Source: Bacteroidales bacterium
GTDB lineage: Bacteria > Bacteroidota > Bacteroidia > Bacteroidales > JAADJA01
NCBI GenBank assembly: GCA_016783885.1
Contig: JADHVR010000007.1
Span: forward strand, 1-64,000
Reading direction: 5' to 3'
DNA length: 64,000 bases
Under the pieces are notes generated by a model. The model made no database searches and was not told where the DNA came from. It saw only the letters and a program-made list of their open reading frames with translations. The position numbers and the translations under genes are program-made. Positions 1 to 8,455 of the stretch are shown here, one piece after another; position 1 is the first letter of the stretch, and the number at the start of each line of letters is the position of its first letter.

Positions 1-425
1 AAGGTGTAACGTTAAGTCATATTGATAATGCGTGGAAGGAACATCTTCGTGAGCTGGACGACCTGAAACAATCGGTTCAGACAGCAACTTACGAACAGAA
101 AGACCCGCTATTGATTTATAAATTTGAATCGTTTGAGTTATTTAAAAGCATGGTTCAAAGCTCTAATAAAGAAATTGATTCATTTCTTATCAAAGGTAAT
201 TTACCGGGGCAGAAGGCTGATGTGCGTCAGGCGCAGGCACGTCGCAGAACTGATATGTCAAGGTACAAAGCCGAAAGAACAGATTTGCTTTCACAGGCTC
301 ATAGCGACACTCAGCAGGAACAAAAAACACAGCCAATTAAACGTGAGAAAAAGGTGGGAAGAAATGATCCGTGTCCGTGCGGCAGCGGAAAGAAATACAA
401 ACATTGTCATGGAAGAAATGCATAA
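1..425 (+). CDS. secA: Preprotein translocase SecA, C-terminal part (partial, 5' end outside window)
   Basis: Reading frame 3 is open from the left edge to a TAA at 423-425, so this is the last ~140 residues of a protein that starts before the window. SecA is the ATPase motor that pushes unfolded preproteins through SecYEG. The first visible residues ([18 protein letters not shown]) and the following [15 protein letters not shown] stretch match the SecA helical scaffold and wing domain. The end has a Lys/Glu/Gln-rich linker and then the zinc-binding SecB-contact motif [14 protein letters not shown], with three Cys and a terminal Cys-His pair. The stop is 31 bases before gldA on the same strand. 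Start and ATPase domains cannot be assessed here. Confidence 0.96.
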   Translation, partial: GVTLSHIDNAWKEHLRELDDLKQSVQTATYEQKDPLLIYKFESFELFKSMVQSSNKEIDSFLIKGNLPGQKADVRQAQARRRTDMSRYKAERTDLLSQAHSDTQQEQKTQPIKREKKVGRNDPCPCGSGKKYKHCHGRNA

Positions 426-456
426 ATAAAATAATAAATAACATTTAGCTTAATAA

Positions 457-1365
457 ATGTCCATCATCGTAAAAAATATAACCAAGATATATAGCAAGCA
501 AAAAGCACTGGATAATGTTTCTTTTCAGATAAATGCCGGCGAAGTGGTAGGATTACTTGGTCCGAATGGCGCAGGGAAATCCACAATAATGAAAATTATT
601 ACCTGCTTTATTCCGCCAACTTCAGGCGAAGTAACAGTTTATGGGTTCGATATTTTCGAACAATCGCTCAATGTTCGTAAGGCAGTTGGCTATTTACCTG
701 AAAATAATCCGCTGTATCCTGATTTATATGCAATTGAATACCTTGAATTTGTAGCAGGCATTTACAAACTTGAAAATAAAAGAAAAAGGATTGCCGAAAT
801 GATTGAATTAACCGGTCTTGAAACAGAGCAGAACAAAAAGATCGGGGAGCTGTCAAAAGGCTTCCGGCAAAGGGTGGGATTAGCCCAGGCATTAATCCAC
901 GATCCTGATGTTTTAATACTTGATGAACCTACTTCGGGACTTGATCCCAATCAGTTGCTTGAAATCCGAAATCTTATAAAGGAAATCGGCAAGCAAAAAA
1001 CAGTAATGCTTTCAACACATATCATGCAGGAAGTAGAAGCCGTTTGCGACAGGGCGATTATTATTGATAAAGGCAGGATAGTAGCTGACGACTCAACTAA
1101 AAACTTAGCCGGGAAATCTATAAATATTCAGGTTATTAAAGTTGAATTCAGTAAACCGGTTAAAAAGGAACTCTTATTATCAATCAAAGGGATAAAAAAA
1201 GTTAAGAACATAAGTGGCAACCATTGGGAAATACAAGCCGGCACAAGAAAAGACGTACGTTCTGATATTTTTGAATTTGCGGTTAAAAATGACCTGGCGG
1301 TTCTTTCCATGCAAAAGTCGGAGCAAAGCCTTGAAGATATTTTCCGGCAACTTACTAAAGGTTGA
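457..1365 (+). CDS. gldA: ABC transporter ATP-binding protein, GldA-like (gliding motility/T9SS-associated)
   Basis: 302-residue ABC ATPase. Walker A is GPNGAGKST (residues 35-43), the signature region is LSKGFRQRV (about 132-140), and Walker B is VLILDEPTSGLD (about 152-163), followed by an STHIMQEVEAVCD switch region. The N-terminus and the phrase GYLPENNPLYPDLY are typical of GldA, the nucleotide-binding subunit that works with membrane proteins GldF and GldG in gliding Bacteroidota. No GldF or GldG lies in the window. GldA homologues also occur in non-gliding Bacteroidota, so motility is not implied. It follows secA by 31 bases on the same strand and ends 5 bases from a convergent permease gene. 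The general ABC call is certain; the GldA subfamily is likely. Confidence 0.85.
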   Translation: MSIIVKNITKIYSKQKALDNVSFQINAGEVVGLLGPNGAGKSTIMKIITCFIPPTSGEVTVYGFDIFEQSLNVRKAVGYLPENNPLYPDLYAIEYLEFVAGIYKLENKRKRIAEMIELTGLETEQNKKIGELSKGFRQRVGLAQALIHDPDVLILDEPTSGLDPNQLLEIRNLIKEIGKQKTVMLSTHIMQEVEAVCDRAIIIDKGRIVADDSTKNLAGKSINIQVIKVEFSKPVKKELLLSIKGIKKVKNISGNHWEIQAGTRKDVRSDIFEFAVKNDLAVLSMQKSEQSLEDIFRQLTKG

Positions 1366-1370
1366 AAAGA

Positions 1371-2612
1371 TTACTCATACCTCAATGATTCAATCGGGTC
1401 GAGCCTGGCGGCTTTGGTAGCGGGAAAATAACCTGATATTACAGCGACTAAGAAGCAAAGCACAACACCCACAACTATCCATGCCCAGGGGACCATAAAG
1501 CTGCTGCCAATGATCATGGAAAGAATATTTCCGATGCCAATTCCAAAAATGATCCCGACGATTCCTCCTATTTGAGCTATGACGATAGCCTCTGCTAAAA
1601 ATTGATTTTTAATAGTTCGTTTTGTAGCTCCGGCAGCTTTTCTAATGCCGATCTCCCTTGTCCTTTCGGTTACCGATACAAGCATAATATTCATTAAACC
1701 TATTGCTGCACCAATTAAAGTAATAATGCCAATAAAAACTGCGGCATATCTGATATATTTCAGATTTTCCAAAAACATCTCCACTAATCTGTCGCTTTTG
1801 GTGATCTCAAAATCATTATCTTCACTTAAAGGAGTACCCCTGATAATACGGAACAAACCGGTGGCTTCACCAATGGCAGCATCCATCAATTCAGGATCCT
1901 TTGCCATCACATTAATTGTATAAGATCTGTTTGGTCTTGAAAAATACTGCCTGACATTGTTAATCGGGAGGATGCAACTCCTGTCGCCTGAAAATCCTAT
2001 ACTTGAGCCTTTTTCTTCCAAAACTCCTATTACCCTGTATTTCCCTGGCCCGATGGTGATAATTTTTCCTATTGGATTTATATCACTCTTAAAAAGTTTT
2101 TTTTCCAGTTCGCTTCCGATGATTGTTACATGAGCGCCATAATACACCTCATTGGGGGTGAAATTCCTGCCTCTTGAAAGTTCATTGCCGGAAGTAACAA
2201 GGAAATTTTCATCAGTACCAACTACAGCTATATTCGGATTAGTTTTCTCCGATTCATATTTTAAGGTAGCTATACTTGTTGCACGAGTATGTACTGAAGT
2301 ATGGGCGGGGAAATCAAATTGTTCTTTAAATGATACGGCTTCGTCATAGGATATAGGCTCATAATAACGTGCTCTGTGCACCTCGTTACCAATCTGTATC
2401 CTCATCGATCTGTTTTTAATAGTAAAGGTATTTGCTCCCATCATCGTAAAGTTCTCGGTAAGGTAGTATTCAATTGCATCAATGGAAGTCAATATTCCAA
2501 CTAATGCCATAATCCCAAAAGCAATTATAAGCACGGTAAGAATCGTCCTTAGTAAATGATTTTTAATGGATTCAAGGGATATCCGTATATTTTCAACTAT
2601 CAATCCTGTCAT
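1371..2612 (-). CDS. MacB/FtsX-family ABC transporter permease
   Basis: About 413 residues from the ATG at 2612; a TTG nine codons upstream is a weaker alternative start. One N-terminal membrane helix ([19 protein letters not shown]) is followed by a ~220-residue periplasmic MacB_PCD-type domain ([38 protein letters not shown]) and a C-terminal FtsX block of three helices containing the typical [16 protein letters not shown] loop. Family members act with a MacB/LolD-type ATPase in mechanotransmission-type export or lipoprotein release. No partner ATPase is adjacent: the neighbour is the convergent gldA, and the only LolD/MacB-like ATPase in the window is 47 kb away (49676). Substrate unknown. 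Confidence 0.9.
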   Translation of the reverse strand: MTGLIVENIRISLESIKNHLLRTILTVLIIAFGIMALVGILTSIDAIEYYLTENFTMMGANTFTIKNRSMRIQIGNEVHRARYYEPISYDEAVSFKEQFDFPAHTSVHTRATSIATLKYESEKTNPNIAVVGTDENFLVTSGNELSRGRNFTPNEVYYGAHVTIIGSELEKKLFKSDINPIGKIITIGPGKYRVIGVLEEKGSSIGFSGDRSCILPINNVRQYFSRPNRSYTINVMAKDPELMDAAIGEATGLFRIIRGTPLSEDNDFEITKSDRLVEMFLENLKYIRYAAVFIGIITLIGAAIGLMNIMLVSVTERTREIGIRKAAGATKRTIKNQFLAEAIVIAQIGGIVGIIFGIGIGNILSMIIGSSFMVPWAWIVVGVVLCFLVAVISGYFPATKAARLDPIESLRYE

Positions 2613-2711
2613 ATAAATTAAATTGGATGAATATTTCAAACAAAGATATTAAATATTTAACAGAACATTTGATGTGAAATATTTATACGATGTAAAAATT
2701 ACACCCAAACA

Positions 2712-3218
2712 TTAGAAAAGAAAAAATACTGACGAAATAAAAAAAGACCACAAAACAAGCGAAATGCTCATATAAACCAGCATATTGTGTTTTTTTGAAT
2801 AGTATTTTTGAGCAAGGAAAGCTCCGATAGGAATTGATAGTAAAACCGGTGTAAGAATAATAATTCCGAAGAAACCGTATTTATTCCGTATTTTAATGAT
2901 CAATTTGTTTCGTCTTGTAAAAACTTTTTTTGCCTGGGGTACGTGGTTTAATTTTTTCTTTGCTGTTTCAACTTTTTCACCGGTGAAATAAGAAAAAACA
3001 ACCGGGCTATAATTATTATATTGTTTAATAATCCATTTACTCATGTAATAGAAAAACAGGAAACCCAGAATACCGCCAACTGTTGTAAAAATAACCGTTT
3101 GAAAATAGTTAAAACCATAGCCGATTGAGATCAGGGGAGCAAGAATAAATTTAATTCCACTCATAATTACTACCTGAATTAGTTTAAAAGCCGGTAATCC
3201 AACAAAAAATTCAATCAT
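2712..3218 (-). CDS. Small integral membrane protein (possible small multidrug-export-like family)
   Basis: 168 residues with four likely membrane segments: around residues 15-35, 38-60, 115-135 and 148-168. A basic cytoplasmic stretch (KKKLNHVPQAKKVFTRRNK) lies between helices two and three. The pairs GGILGFLFFYYMSKW and GFFGIIILTPVLLSIPIGAFLAQ resemble the half-repeats of small DedA-like or small multidrug-export (Sm_multidrug_ex) proteins, but this is by eye only. It starts at an ATG and stands alone, 99 bases from the permease start and about 300 bases from the next gene, all on the minus strand. Transport function is not demonstrated by any motif. Confidence 0.6.
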   Translation of the reverse strand: MIEFFVGLPAFKLIQVVIMSGIKFILAPLISIGYGFNYFQTVIFTTVGGILGFLFFYYMSKWIIKQYNNYSPVVFSYFTGEKVETAKKKLNHVPQAKKVFTRRNKLIIKIRNKYGFFGIIILTPVLLSIPIGAFLAQKYYSKKHNMLVYMSISLVLWSFFISSVFFLF

Positions 3219-3512
3219 AATTCTTCTTTGTTTTCCTTCAGTGTGAATTTGAAATTAATAACTGACATTCAGTTTAACAATGTTTGTACCAATTAATTGA
3301 ATTACAAATAATGAGTTGTTTAAGATTATTTATTATAAGAATGTTGTTGCTTTTATTATCCGATTCCGTATAATAAGAAGTCAATCTTAAATAGTATATT
3401 AAACTAACTAATAATTTCAGATAATTATTTTATAGACAATACAAAAAAATATAGGGTTGCAAGAGGAGATGTGTGTTTTACGGATATTGCTTTTAAATAT
3501 GCGAAGCTTTAA
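3219..3512. other. Intergenic region with no recognisable gene
   Basis: About 290 AT-rich bases between two minus-strand genes. I see no ORF with a start codon, no strong hairpin and no RNA gene. A plus-strand stretch of about 35 codons is open near 3400-3511 but lacks a start and resembles nothing I know. Confidence 0.6.
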
Positions 3513-4451
3513 TTATTTATTCCGAACCCATTTAATTAATTGAACTGTTAGCTTTGTAAATAAAGGAAGATTATTAATTTTAATATGCGGGTAGGTACAT
3601 TTTTTTGAACCGAAACTTTTGTAGAATCTTGCCAGGTTTAAGTCGTTCGACCCTTCAAAATCGAGTGTCAGGTTATGATGTGAATGCTCCTTTATGAAAG
3701 TGTCAATTAAAAACGCCATAGCATTTGTTGCCTTGCCTTCCTGTGTAAGCCCGGAAAAAAGGAAGATCATTTTGTTTTTACTTTTAAAAAAAATGGCTCC
3801 TGCGCATAGCTCATTATTTTTAGTAAAAGCACCGTAAGTCTCAACCAAGCCTTTATATATTCCTGTGTAAGATAATCGTCTTAATTTCAGATAATCTTCA
3901 TCCTTTAAAGTTTTAATTTGTTTACCACGGTTTTCCCTGAAGATCCGGATGATCTCATCTGGTTTTATATTTTTAGTAATTGTAATGCCTGATTTTTCAG
4001 CTTTTTTTAAGTTTCTTTTCAGATTGGTTGAATAATTCTTATATATCTGGTCGTAAGAATTGATTAGGTCCAATTCGTGATTAATCCACTGGAATATTTT
4101 ATATTTATTTGAATGAACCTTATTAAAAGTGTTCAGATTTATTTCAGCAAATCTGAATTTTCCCGGAATAGAATTAATAAACCTTTTAACAACATCTTCG
4201 GTAAGAAGGTTTTTGGAAAAAACTCCTAATTGCTGAGTGAATACTGGCTGAAATAGATATTCGATACCCCACTTTTTTCCGGGAATCATCGGGAAAACCC
4301 TTTCATAATCGTTTTCCACAAGGGTTTCCCAATCTTCCGTTACAATATCAAGATACCAGGAACTTGCATACACTATACCATTAAAAGAATCCTTAATGCA
4401 GGCATCCCATTTATTTTTATCAATTTCTTTATTGTTGAGGTATTTTATCAT
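3513..4451 (-). CDS. FemAB/GNAT-like acyltransferase
   Basis: 312 residues. The C-terminal half carries a GNAT fold of the Acetyltransf_6/FemAB-like type: AGAIFFKSKNKMIFLFSG, then KATNAMAFLIDTFIKEH, then the LDFEGSNDLNLARFYKSFG stretch in which family members bind the acyl donor and close the fold. The N-terminal half (WDACIKDSFNGIVYASSWYLDIV) is the usual start of this Bacteroidota family. Related proteins add amino acids or acyl groups to cell-wall or surface polysaccharide precursors. Its ATG overlaps the stop of the upstream deacetylase gene by 4 bases (ATGA), so translation is probably coupled and the two likely act on the same surface substrate. The exact substrate is unknown. Confidence 0.75.
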   Translation of the reverse strand: MIKYLNNKEIDKNKWDACIKDSFNGIVYASSWYLDIVTEDWETLVENDYERVFPMIPGKKWGIEYLFQPVFTQQLGVFSKNLLTEDVVKRFINSIPGKFRFAEINLNTFNKVHSNKYKIFQWINHELDLINSYDQIYKNYSTNLKRNLKKAEKSGITITKNIKPDEIIRIFRENRGKQIKTLKDEDYLKLRRLSYTGIYKGLVETYGAFTKNNELCAGAIFFKSKNKMIFLFSGLTQEGKATNAMAFLIDTFIKEHSHHNLTLDFEGSNDLNLARFYKSFGSKKCTYPHIKINNLPLFTKLTVQLIKWVRNK

Positions 4452-5755
4452 GGTAGCGCTTCTTTTATCATGTCTTCATAAACCTTATGCCAACCCACCC
4501 AGCGTTTGGCATTGCTCAACGATTCATTGTGCCATAATGAAATGAAAGTTCCGTTAGCTGCTTTAACCTCATTAATTAATGGCTTGATATATTGTAAGGC
4601 TTCATCGGCATTTACACCGAGATAATCTTTAAGTGTTCCTTCCATCAATATAAACGGATGTACCCTGAGTTTTGTTTCCGTATCCAAATCAAGGTCATAA
4701 AAATTGAATGAATTGCAAATGCCGGCTCTGAAACCCGGCTGAGCGGCAAATCCCATAGTATAATCATCAGTAATATCAAGGTTGATAAGGTTCCGGTAGG
4801 AAGTGGGCAATAACACTTTTAAAAAATGCTGCCGGCTTTTAGTGATCTCACTGTTCAGAACTTTCGAGAGTCGTTCAACTTCTGTTTTGAGTTTCTTCGG
4901 ATAAGAATTTGAGCCATAAGAAGGATGGATCCCAACCTCGGCATAATCAGCTAATGATTTGATCAATGTTTGAAATTTCCGGCTTTGAACGGGTATGTTT
5001 TTATCGTTGAACCCATAATCGGCAAACAGGATAAAATAAATGGGTTTTAAATTATATTTTTTATGAATTTCCAACTGAAAGCCAAAGGTGTCAAACGGAT
5101 CTTTTTGTAAGCCTGCCAGAACTTTAGTTCTTTCAACGATTTCTGCAAAATTGAATCCCGATAACGAATTGAAATAACCACCAATTATCCTGAACAATCC
5201 TTTCTGCCTGTATGCCCATGCTGCGTCAATATCAATGGTTGGAACAAACTTGTATTTTTTCCCGGGAAATGAAATTGACGGATATCTTTCTTTTATAATT
5301 TCTCCAATTTTGAGCGCCCAGATATTTACAAGAGGTTTTTGAAGAAATCCCTTTTTGTATGCAATGCTTTCCTTTGCATGGAATCGCCCATATTCATCCT
5401 TTCGGTAAGGCAAATATTCTTCATACCGTGATATCAGATAAAAACTTGCCGCAAAAGGATCGAAAGGCATTACGGATTCTTTCATGTAAACAGGGAAAAA
5501 TGCCGGCATACCTTCAAATTCAATAAATGATAGTTCAATATTTGTTATGCCTCTTTCGAACAATAAATTTCCGGCTGCAAAAAAAAGTTCATTATCGAGC
5601 GGTTGCTTAGCATAGCTGAATTTAATCCCTTCAAATGCAATAAAATCCTCCTTGTTTGAAGTCAGTTCAATATCAACATTTAAAAGCTCCCTGAAAATGA
5701 GATTAAAAATGTATTTAATACGGTTGGTGACTTTATTTGTATAGATTAAGATCAT
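4448..5755 (-). CDS. Polysaccharide deacetylase-family protein
   Basis: 435 residues. The N-terminal ~150 residues (RYEEYLPYRKDEYGRFHAKES) look like the Bacteroidota-specific domain that precedes a NodB-type barrel. The catalytic part begins at VPTIDIDAAW, where the Asp-Ile-Asp replaces the usual TFDDG first motif. It continues with GIHPSYGSN (metal-binding His) and SRQHFLKV, ending with the FISLWHNESL His motif. Such proteins remove N-acetyl groups from glycans or are inactive relatives. There is no signal peptide, so it is probably cytoplasmic or cofactor-coupled. It lies directly downstream of nadB (1-base gap) and overlaps the FemAB-like gene by 4 bases. Confidence 0.8.
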   Translation of the reverse strand: MILIYTNKVTNRIKYIFNLIFRELLNVDIELTSNKEDFIAFEGIKFSYAKQPLDNELFFAAGNLLFERGITNIELSFIEFEGMPAFFPVYMKESVMPFDPFAASFYLISRYEEYLPYRKDEYGRFHAKESIAYKKGFLQKPLVNIWALKIGEIIKERYPSISFPGKKYKFVPTIDIDAAWAYRQKGLFRIIGGYFNSLSGFNFAEIVERTKVLAGLQKDPFDTFGFQLEIHKKYNLKPIYFILFADYGFNDKNIPVQSRKFQTLIKSLADYAEVGIHPSYGSNSYPKKLKTEVERLSKVLNSEITKSRQHFLKVLLPTSYRNLINLDITDDYTMGFAAQPGFRAGICNSFNFYDLDLDTETKLRVHPFILMEGTLKDYLGVNADEALQYIKPLINEVKAANGTFISLWHNESLSNAKRWVGWHKVYEDMIKEALP

Positions 5756-5756
5756 T

Positions 5757-7346
5757 TTATCTTCTCGAATTCATTTTTATCGGAGCTTTCTCCGGATAGT
5801 CGATGGAATAATGCAATCCCCTGCTTTCCTTGCGTAATTGTGCCATTTTGATAACCAGGTAAGCTATGTTGATCATGTTTCTTAATTCACATATCTCAAC
5901 GCTGATAATGGATTTTTGATATAAATCCTCAGTTTCCCGGAAAATGATCTCCAGCCTGTCCAAAGCTCTTTTCAGTCGCAGGTTAGAGCGGACGATCCCA
6001 ACGTAATTCGACATGATAGACTGTAACTCTTTGGTTGTTTGGGTAATCAGGATCATTTCTTCATTAAGTACAAGTCCTTCCGCATCCCAGTCGGGGATAT
6101 GTTCGTAAAACTCAATTGATTTTATTTTACCAGCAGCGTCCATTGCTGCTCTGTGAGAGAAGACAGCCGATTCAAGGAGTGAATTGGAGGCTAACCTGTT
6201 TGCTCCATGCAATCCCGTTGAGGCACATTCACCAGTTGCATAAAGATTCCTTACCGTGCTTCTTCCGTATTCGTCAACTTTGATGCCGCCACACTGGTAA
6301 TGAGCTGCCGGAACTACCGGTATCATGTCTTTTGTAATATCAATACCAATACTGAGGCATTTGGCATAAATAGTCGGGAAATGTTCTATCAGGTCATTTT
6401 TGTCAATCTGGCGACAATCTAAGCATACATAGTCATCGCCACTAAGCTTCATTTCCGTATCAATGGCTCGGGCAACAATATCGCGAGGAGCCAGCGATTT
6501 ACGTTCATCGTATTTATGCATGAATTCCTCTCCCTCTAATGTTTTTAATACTGCCCCAAAGCCTCGCAATGCTTCGGTGATAAGAAATGATGGCTTGTCG
6601 TTCGGATTGTAAAGTGAAGTGGGATGGAACTGAACGAATTCCATATTCTCAATAGTTGCTTTTATACGATACGCCATAGCTGTGCCATCACCGGTAGCAA
6701 TTTCGGGATTGGTTGTTGTGCTATAAACGTTACCTGCTCCGCCCGTAGCAAGCAAAGTTGTTTTTGCCAGCAGGGTAATCACTTCCCCCGTTTCAGGACA
6801 TAAAACATAGGCGCCATAACATTGAATATCGGGCATACCTCTGGAAACACCTACCCCCAAATGGTGTTGAGAAAGCAAGTCAATTGTAAAATGATCTTCA
6901 AGTATCTCGATATTAGGGTGTTCTTTTGCTTTCTTAAGCAAAGCACGTATAATCTCATTACCTGTATTGTCTTTGTGATGCAATACCCTGTATTCCGAAT
7001 GTCCGCCTTCTTTACCGAGGTCATATCTGCCTGTTTTTGTCTTATCGAAATGGGCGCCCCACTCTATCAGTTCTTTCACTCTTTCCGTAGATTCGATGAT
7101 GGTAAGTCTTACGATGCTCTCATCGCTCAGGTCGTCACCGGCGATCATAGTATCGCGGATGTGCTTTTCATAAGTATCGGGCGAGTACATCACGGCTGCA
7201 ATTCCGCCTTGTGCATATTTTGTGGCTGTTTCTTCGGCTTTATCTTTAGTAACAATACAAACCTTACCATGATCCGCTACTTTAAGGGCATAGCTTAAGC
7301 CGGCAATGCCGGAACCTATAACGAGAAAATCAACTTTTTTTTGCAT
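5757..7346 (-). CDS. nadB: L-aspartate oxidase
   Basis: 529 residues, normal length for NadB. It oxidises L-aspartate to iminoaspartate, the first step of de novo NAD synthesis in the cytoplasm. The FAD dinucleotide motif is VIGSGIAGLSYAL (residues 9-21). Next comes the covalent-flavin-region-like KYAQGGIAAV, the substrate loop LHHKDNTGNEI, the active-site ALRGFGA and PRDIVARAID segments, and the flavin-contacting ATGECASTGLHGANRLASNS block. The C-terminal helical domain (RSNLRLKRALDRLEII) is present. Quinolinate synthase (nadA) and nadC are not adjacent. It is 11 bases downstream of the DUF2442 gene and 1 base upstream of the deacetylase gene. Confidence 0.96.
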   Translation of the reverse strand: MQKKVDFLVIGSGIAGLSYALKVADHGKVCIVTKDKAEETATKYAQGGIAAVMYSPDTYEKHIRDTMIAGDDLSDESIVRLTIIESTERVKELIEWGAHFDKTKTGRYDLGKEGGHSEYRVLHHKDNTGNEIIRALLKKAKEHPNIEILEDHFTIDLLSQHHLGVGVSRGMPDIQCYGAYVLCPETGEVITLLAKTTLLATGGAGNVYSTTTNPEIATGDGTAMAYRIKATIENMEFVQFHPTSLYNPNDKPSFLITEALRGFGAVLKTLEGEEFMHKYDERKSLAPRDIVARAIDTEMKLSGDDYVCLDCRQIDKNDLIEHFPTIYAKCLSIGIDITKDMIPVVPAAHYQCGGIKVDEYGRSTVRNLYATGECASTGLHGANRLASNSLLESAVFSHRAAMDAAGKIKSIEFYEHIPDWDAEGLVLNEEMILITQTTKELQSIMSNYVGIVRSNLRLKRALDRLEIIFRETEDLYQKSIISVEICELRNMINIAYLVIKMAQLRKESRGLHYSIDYPEKAPIKMNSRR

Positions 7347-7357
7347 TAGTAACTAAT

Positions 7358-7696
7358 TCAGACTGCTAATTTTTTATAATTATTTTGCAAATCCCGCAAC
7401 ATAGTATTTAGTGCAGAGGTTTTAATAAATCCTTTTACTGATAAATCTTCATTTAATTCTTCCCATGAAACGCCAATACCTCCGCTAATTAATTGCCAGG
7501 AATTTAGTTGATCTTTCGTTGCAGCTTTTAATTTGGGATAATTAGAAATTTTACATTCAAGAATTTTTCCTGTATTAAGAATAATTGCTATTAGATCAAG
7601 ATCTTTGTCAATAATTATATTTTTAATTCTTAACCCTTTTTCAAAAATCAAAATATCAATGGGGTCTTTTGCTTTATATTTGTTTAAAGTGTTCAT
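7358..7696 (-). CDS. DUF2442 domain protein
   Basis: 112 residues from the ATG at 7696; the frame opens further upstream only through a TTG, so the ATG is preferred. The core ISNYPKLKAATKDQLNSW followed by GGIGVSWEELNEDLSVKG is the conserved DUF2442 signature. The first ~7 codons overlap the end of the DUF4160 frame (stop 7674) on the same strand. DUF4160 and DUF2442 genes often sit side by side in this order and have been proposed as a toxin-antitoxin-like pair; that role is inference. Since its partner is interrupted, this may be the surviving half. The stop is 11 bases before nadB. Confidence 0.8.
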   Translation of the reverse strand: MNTLNKYKAKDPIDILIFEKGLRIKNIIIDKDLDLIAIILNTGKILECKISNYPKLKAATKDQLNSWQLISGGIGVSWEELNEDLSVKGFIKTSALNTMLRDLQNNYKKLAV

Positions 7697-7916
7697 TCCA
7701 ACTTGTCTTAATTTTATCAATATTTTTTATAATTATATCCACTATTTCTTTAATTTACTTACTTTTAAAACCGTAAAAATATTCAACTTGTATTTGTGGT
7801 TCTAACCATATTTTACCATTATTTTCAGCTTTATTAACATGAATATGCATCGGCTCCTCCCCTTCGTTGCTATAGAAATAGAACTTAAATCCTTTTATTC
7901 TTAGAATGACCGGCAT
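7674..7916 (-). pseudogene. DUF4160 protein gene interrupted by an in-frame TAA
   Basis: From the ATG at 7916 the frame reads MPVILRIKGFKFYFYSNEG, then EEPMHIHV, the DUF4160 hallmark (His-x-His after an N-E-G turn). It stops at TAA 7755-7757 after 53 codons. The same frame continues past the stop for 26 sense codons (IKEIVDIIIK ... SWNEHFKQI) to a second stop at 7674-7676. That restores the usual ~80-residue length and the conserved C-terminal helix ending in W-N-E-x-F. A single base change in one codon (for example GAA to TAA) explains the break, unless it is an assembly error. It precedes and overlaps the DUF2442 gene. Confidence 0.8.
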
Positions 7917-8080
7917 AATTAATACAAAGATAATAAATCTTTGATAAACAATAAAAGAAAAATAATCATATAATCTTAGACCCCCGGCAACACCTCCGCA
8001 ACTTCTTTCCCGCCAAATAACATCTTCATAAAATCTCCAAACATTTCCTTATCTTTACATTAAATTTAATAATATTATAT

Positions 8081-8455
8081 ATGTATAAATTTTTAGATAT
8101 ATTTTTTGTGGTTTTTCATACGGCTTTAATAATATTCAATCTATTCGGCTGGATATGGAAACCAACAAGGAGGTTGAATCTTATCACTCTTTTATTGACC
8201 GGAGCTTCGTGGTTTATTCTTGGAATTTTTTACGGAATAGGCTATTGCCCTTTAACCGACTGGCACTGGCAGGTTTTGCACAAACTCGGAATTTATGACG
8301 TGCCAAATTCGTATGTTCAGTATTTGATTAGGCGACTTACGGGAGTTGATTTGAATGCCGGATTAGTGGATGCACTGACAGTTTTCCTTTTTTTTATTGC
8401 TCTTACAATGTCGGTGATTTTCAATTTCCGCAACAGAATCTTCAAATCTTCATAA
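8081..8455 (+). CDS. DUF2784 family membrane protein
   Basis: 124 residues with three to four membrane helices: about residues 5-25, 38-55 and 98-120. Conserved features are the early FHTALIIFNLFGW segment and the CPLTDWHWQVLHKLG motif that typifies DUF2784. Function is unknown. The upstream sequence TATCTTTA at 8050-8057 resembles a Bacteroidota -7 element, but no -33 partner is visible. Its 3' end overlaps the convergent gene at 8442 by 14 bases. Confidence 0.85.
   Translation: MYKFLDIFFVVFHTALIIFNLFGWIWKPTRRLNLITLLLTGASWFILGIFYGIGYCPLTDWHWQVLHKLGIYDVPNSYVQYLIRRLTGVDLNAGLVDALTVFLFFIALTMSVIFNFRNRIFKSS

Noticed and set aside
3400-3512. Plus-strand open stretch of about 35 codons ending in a TAA
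   Set aside because: No start codon, a stop just upstream, AT-rich and unlike any family I know; left as intergenic.
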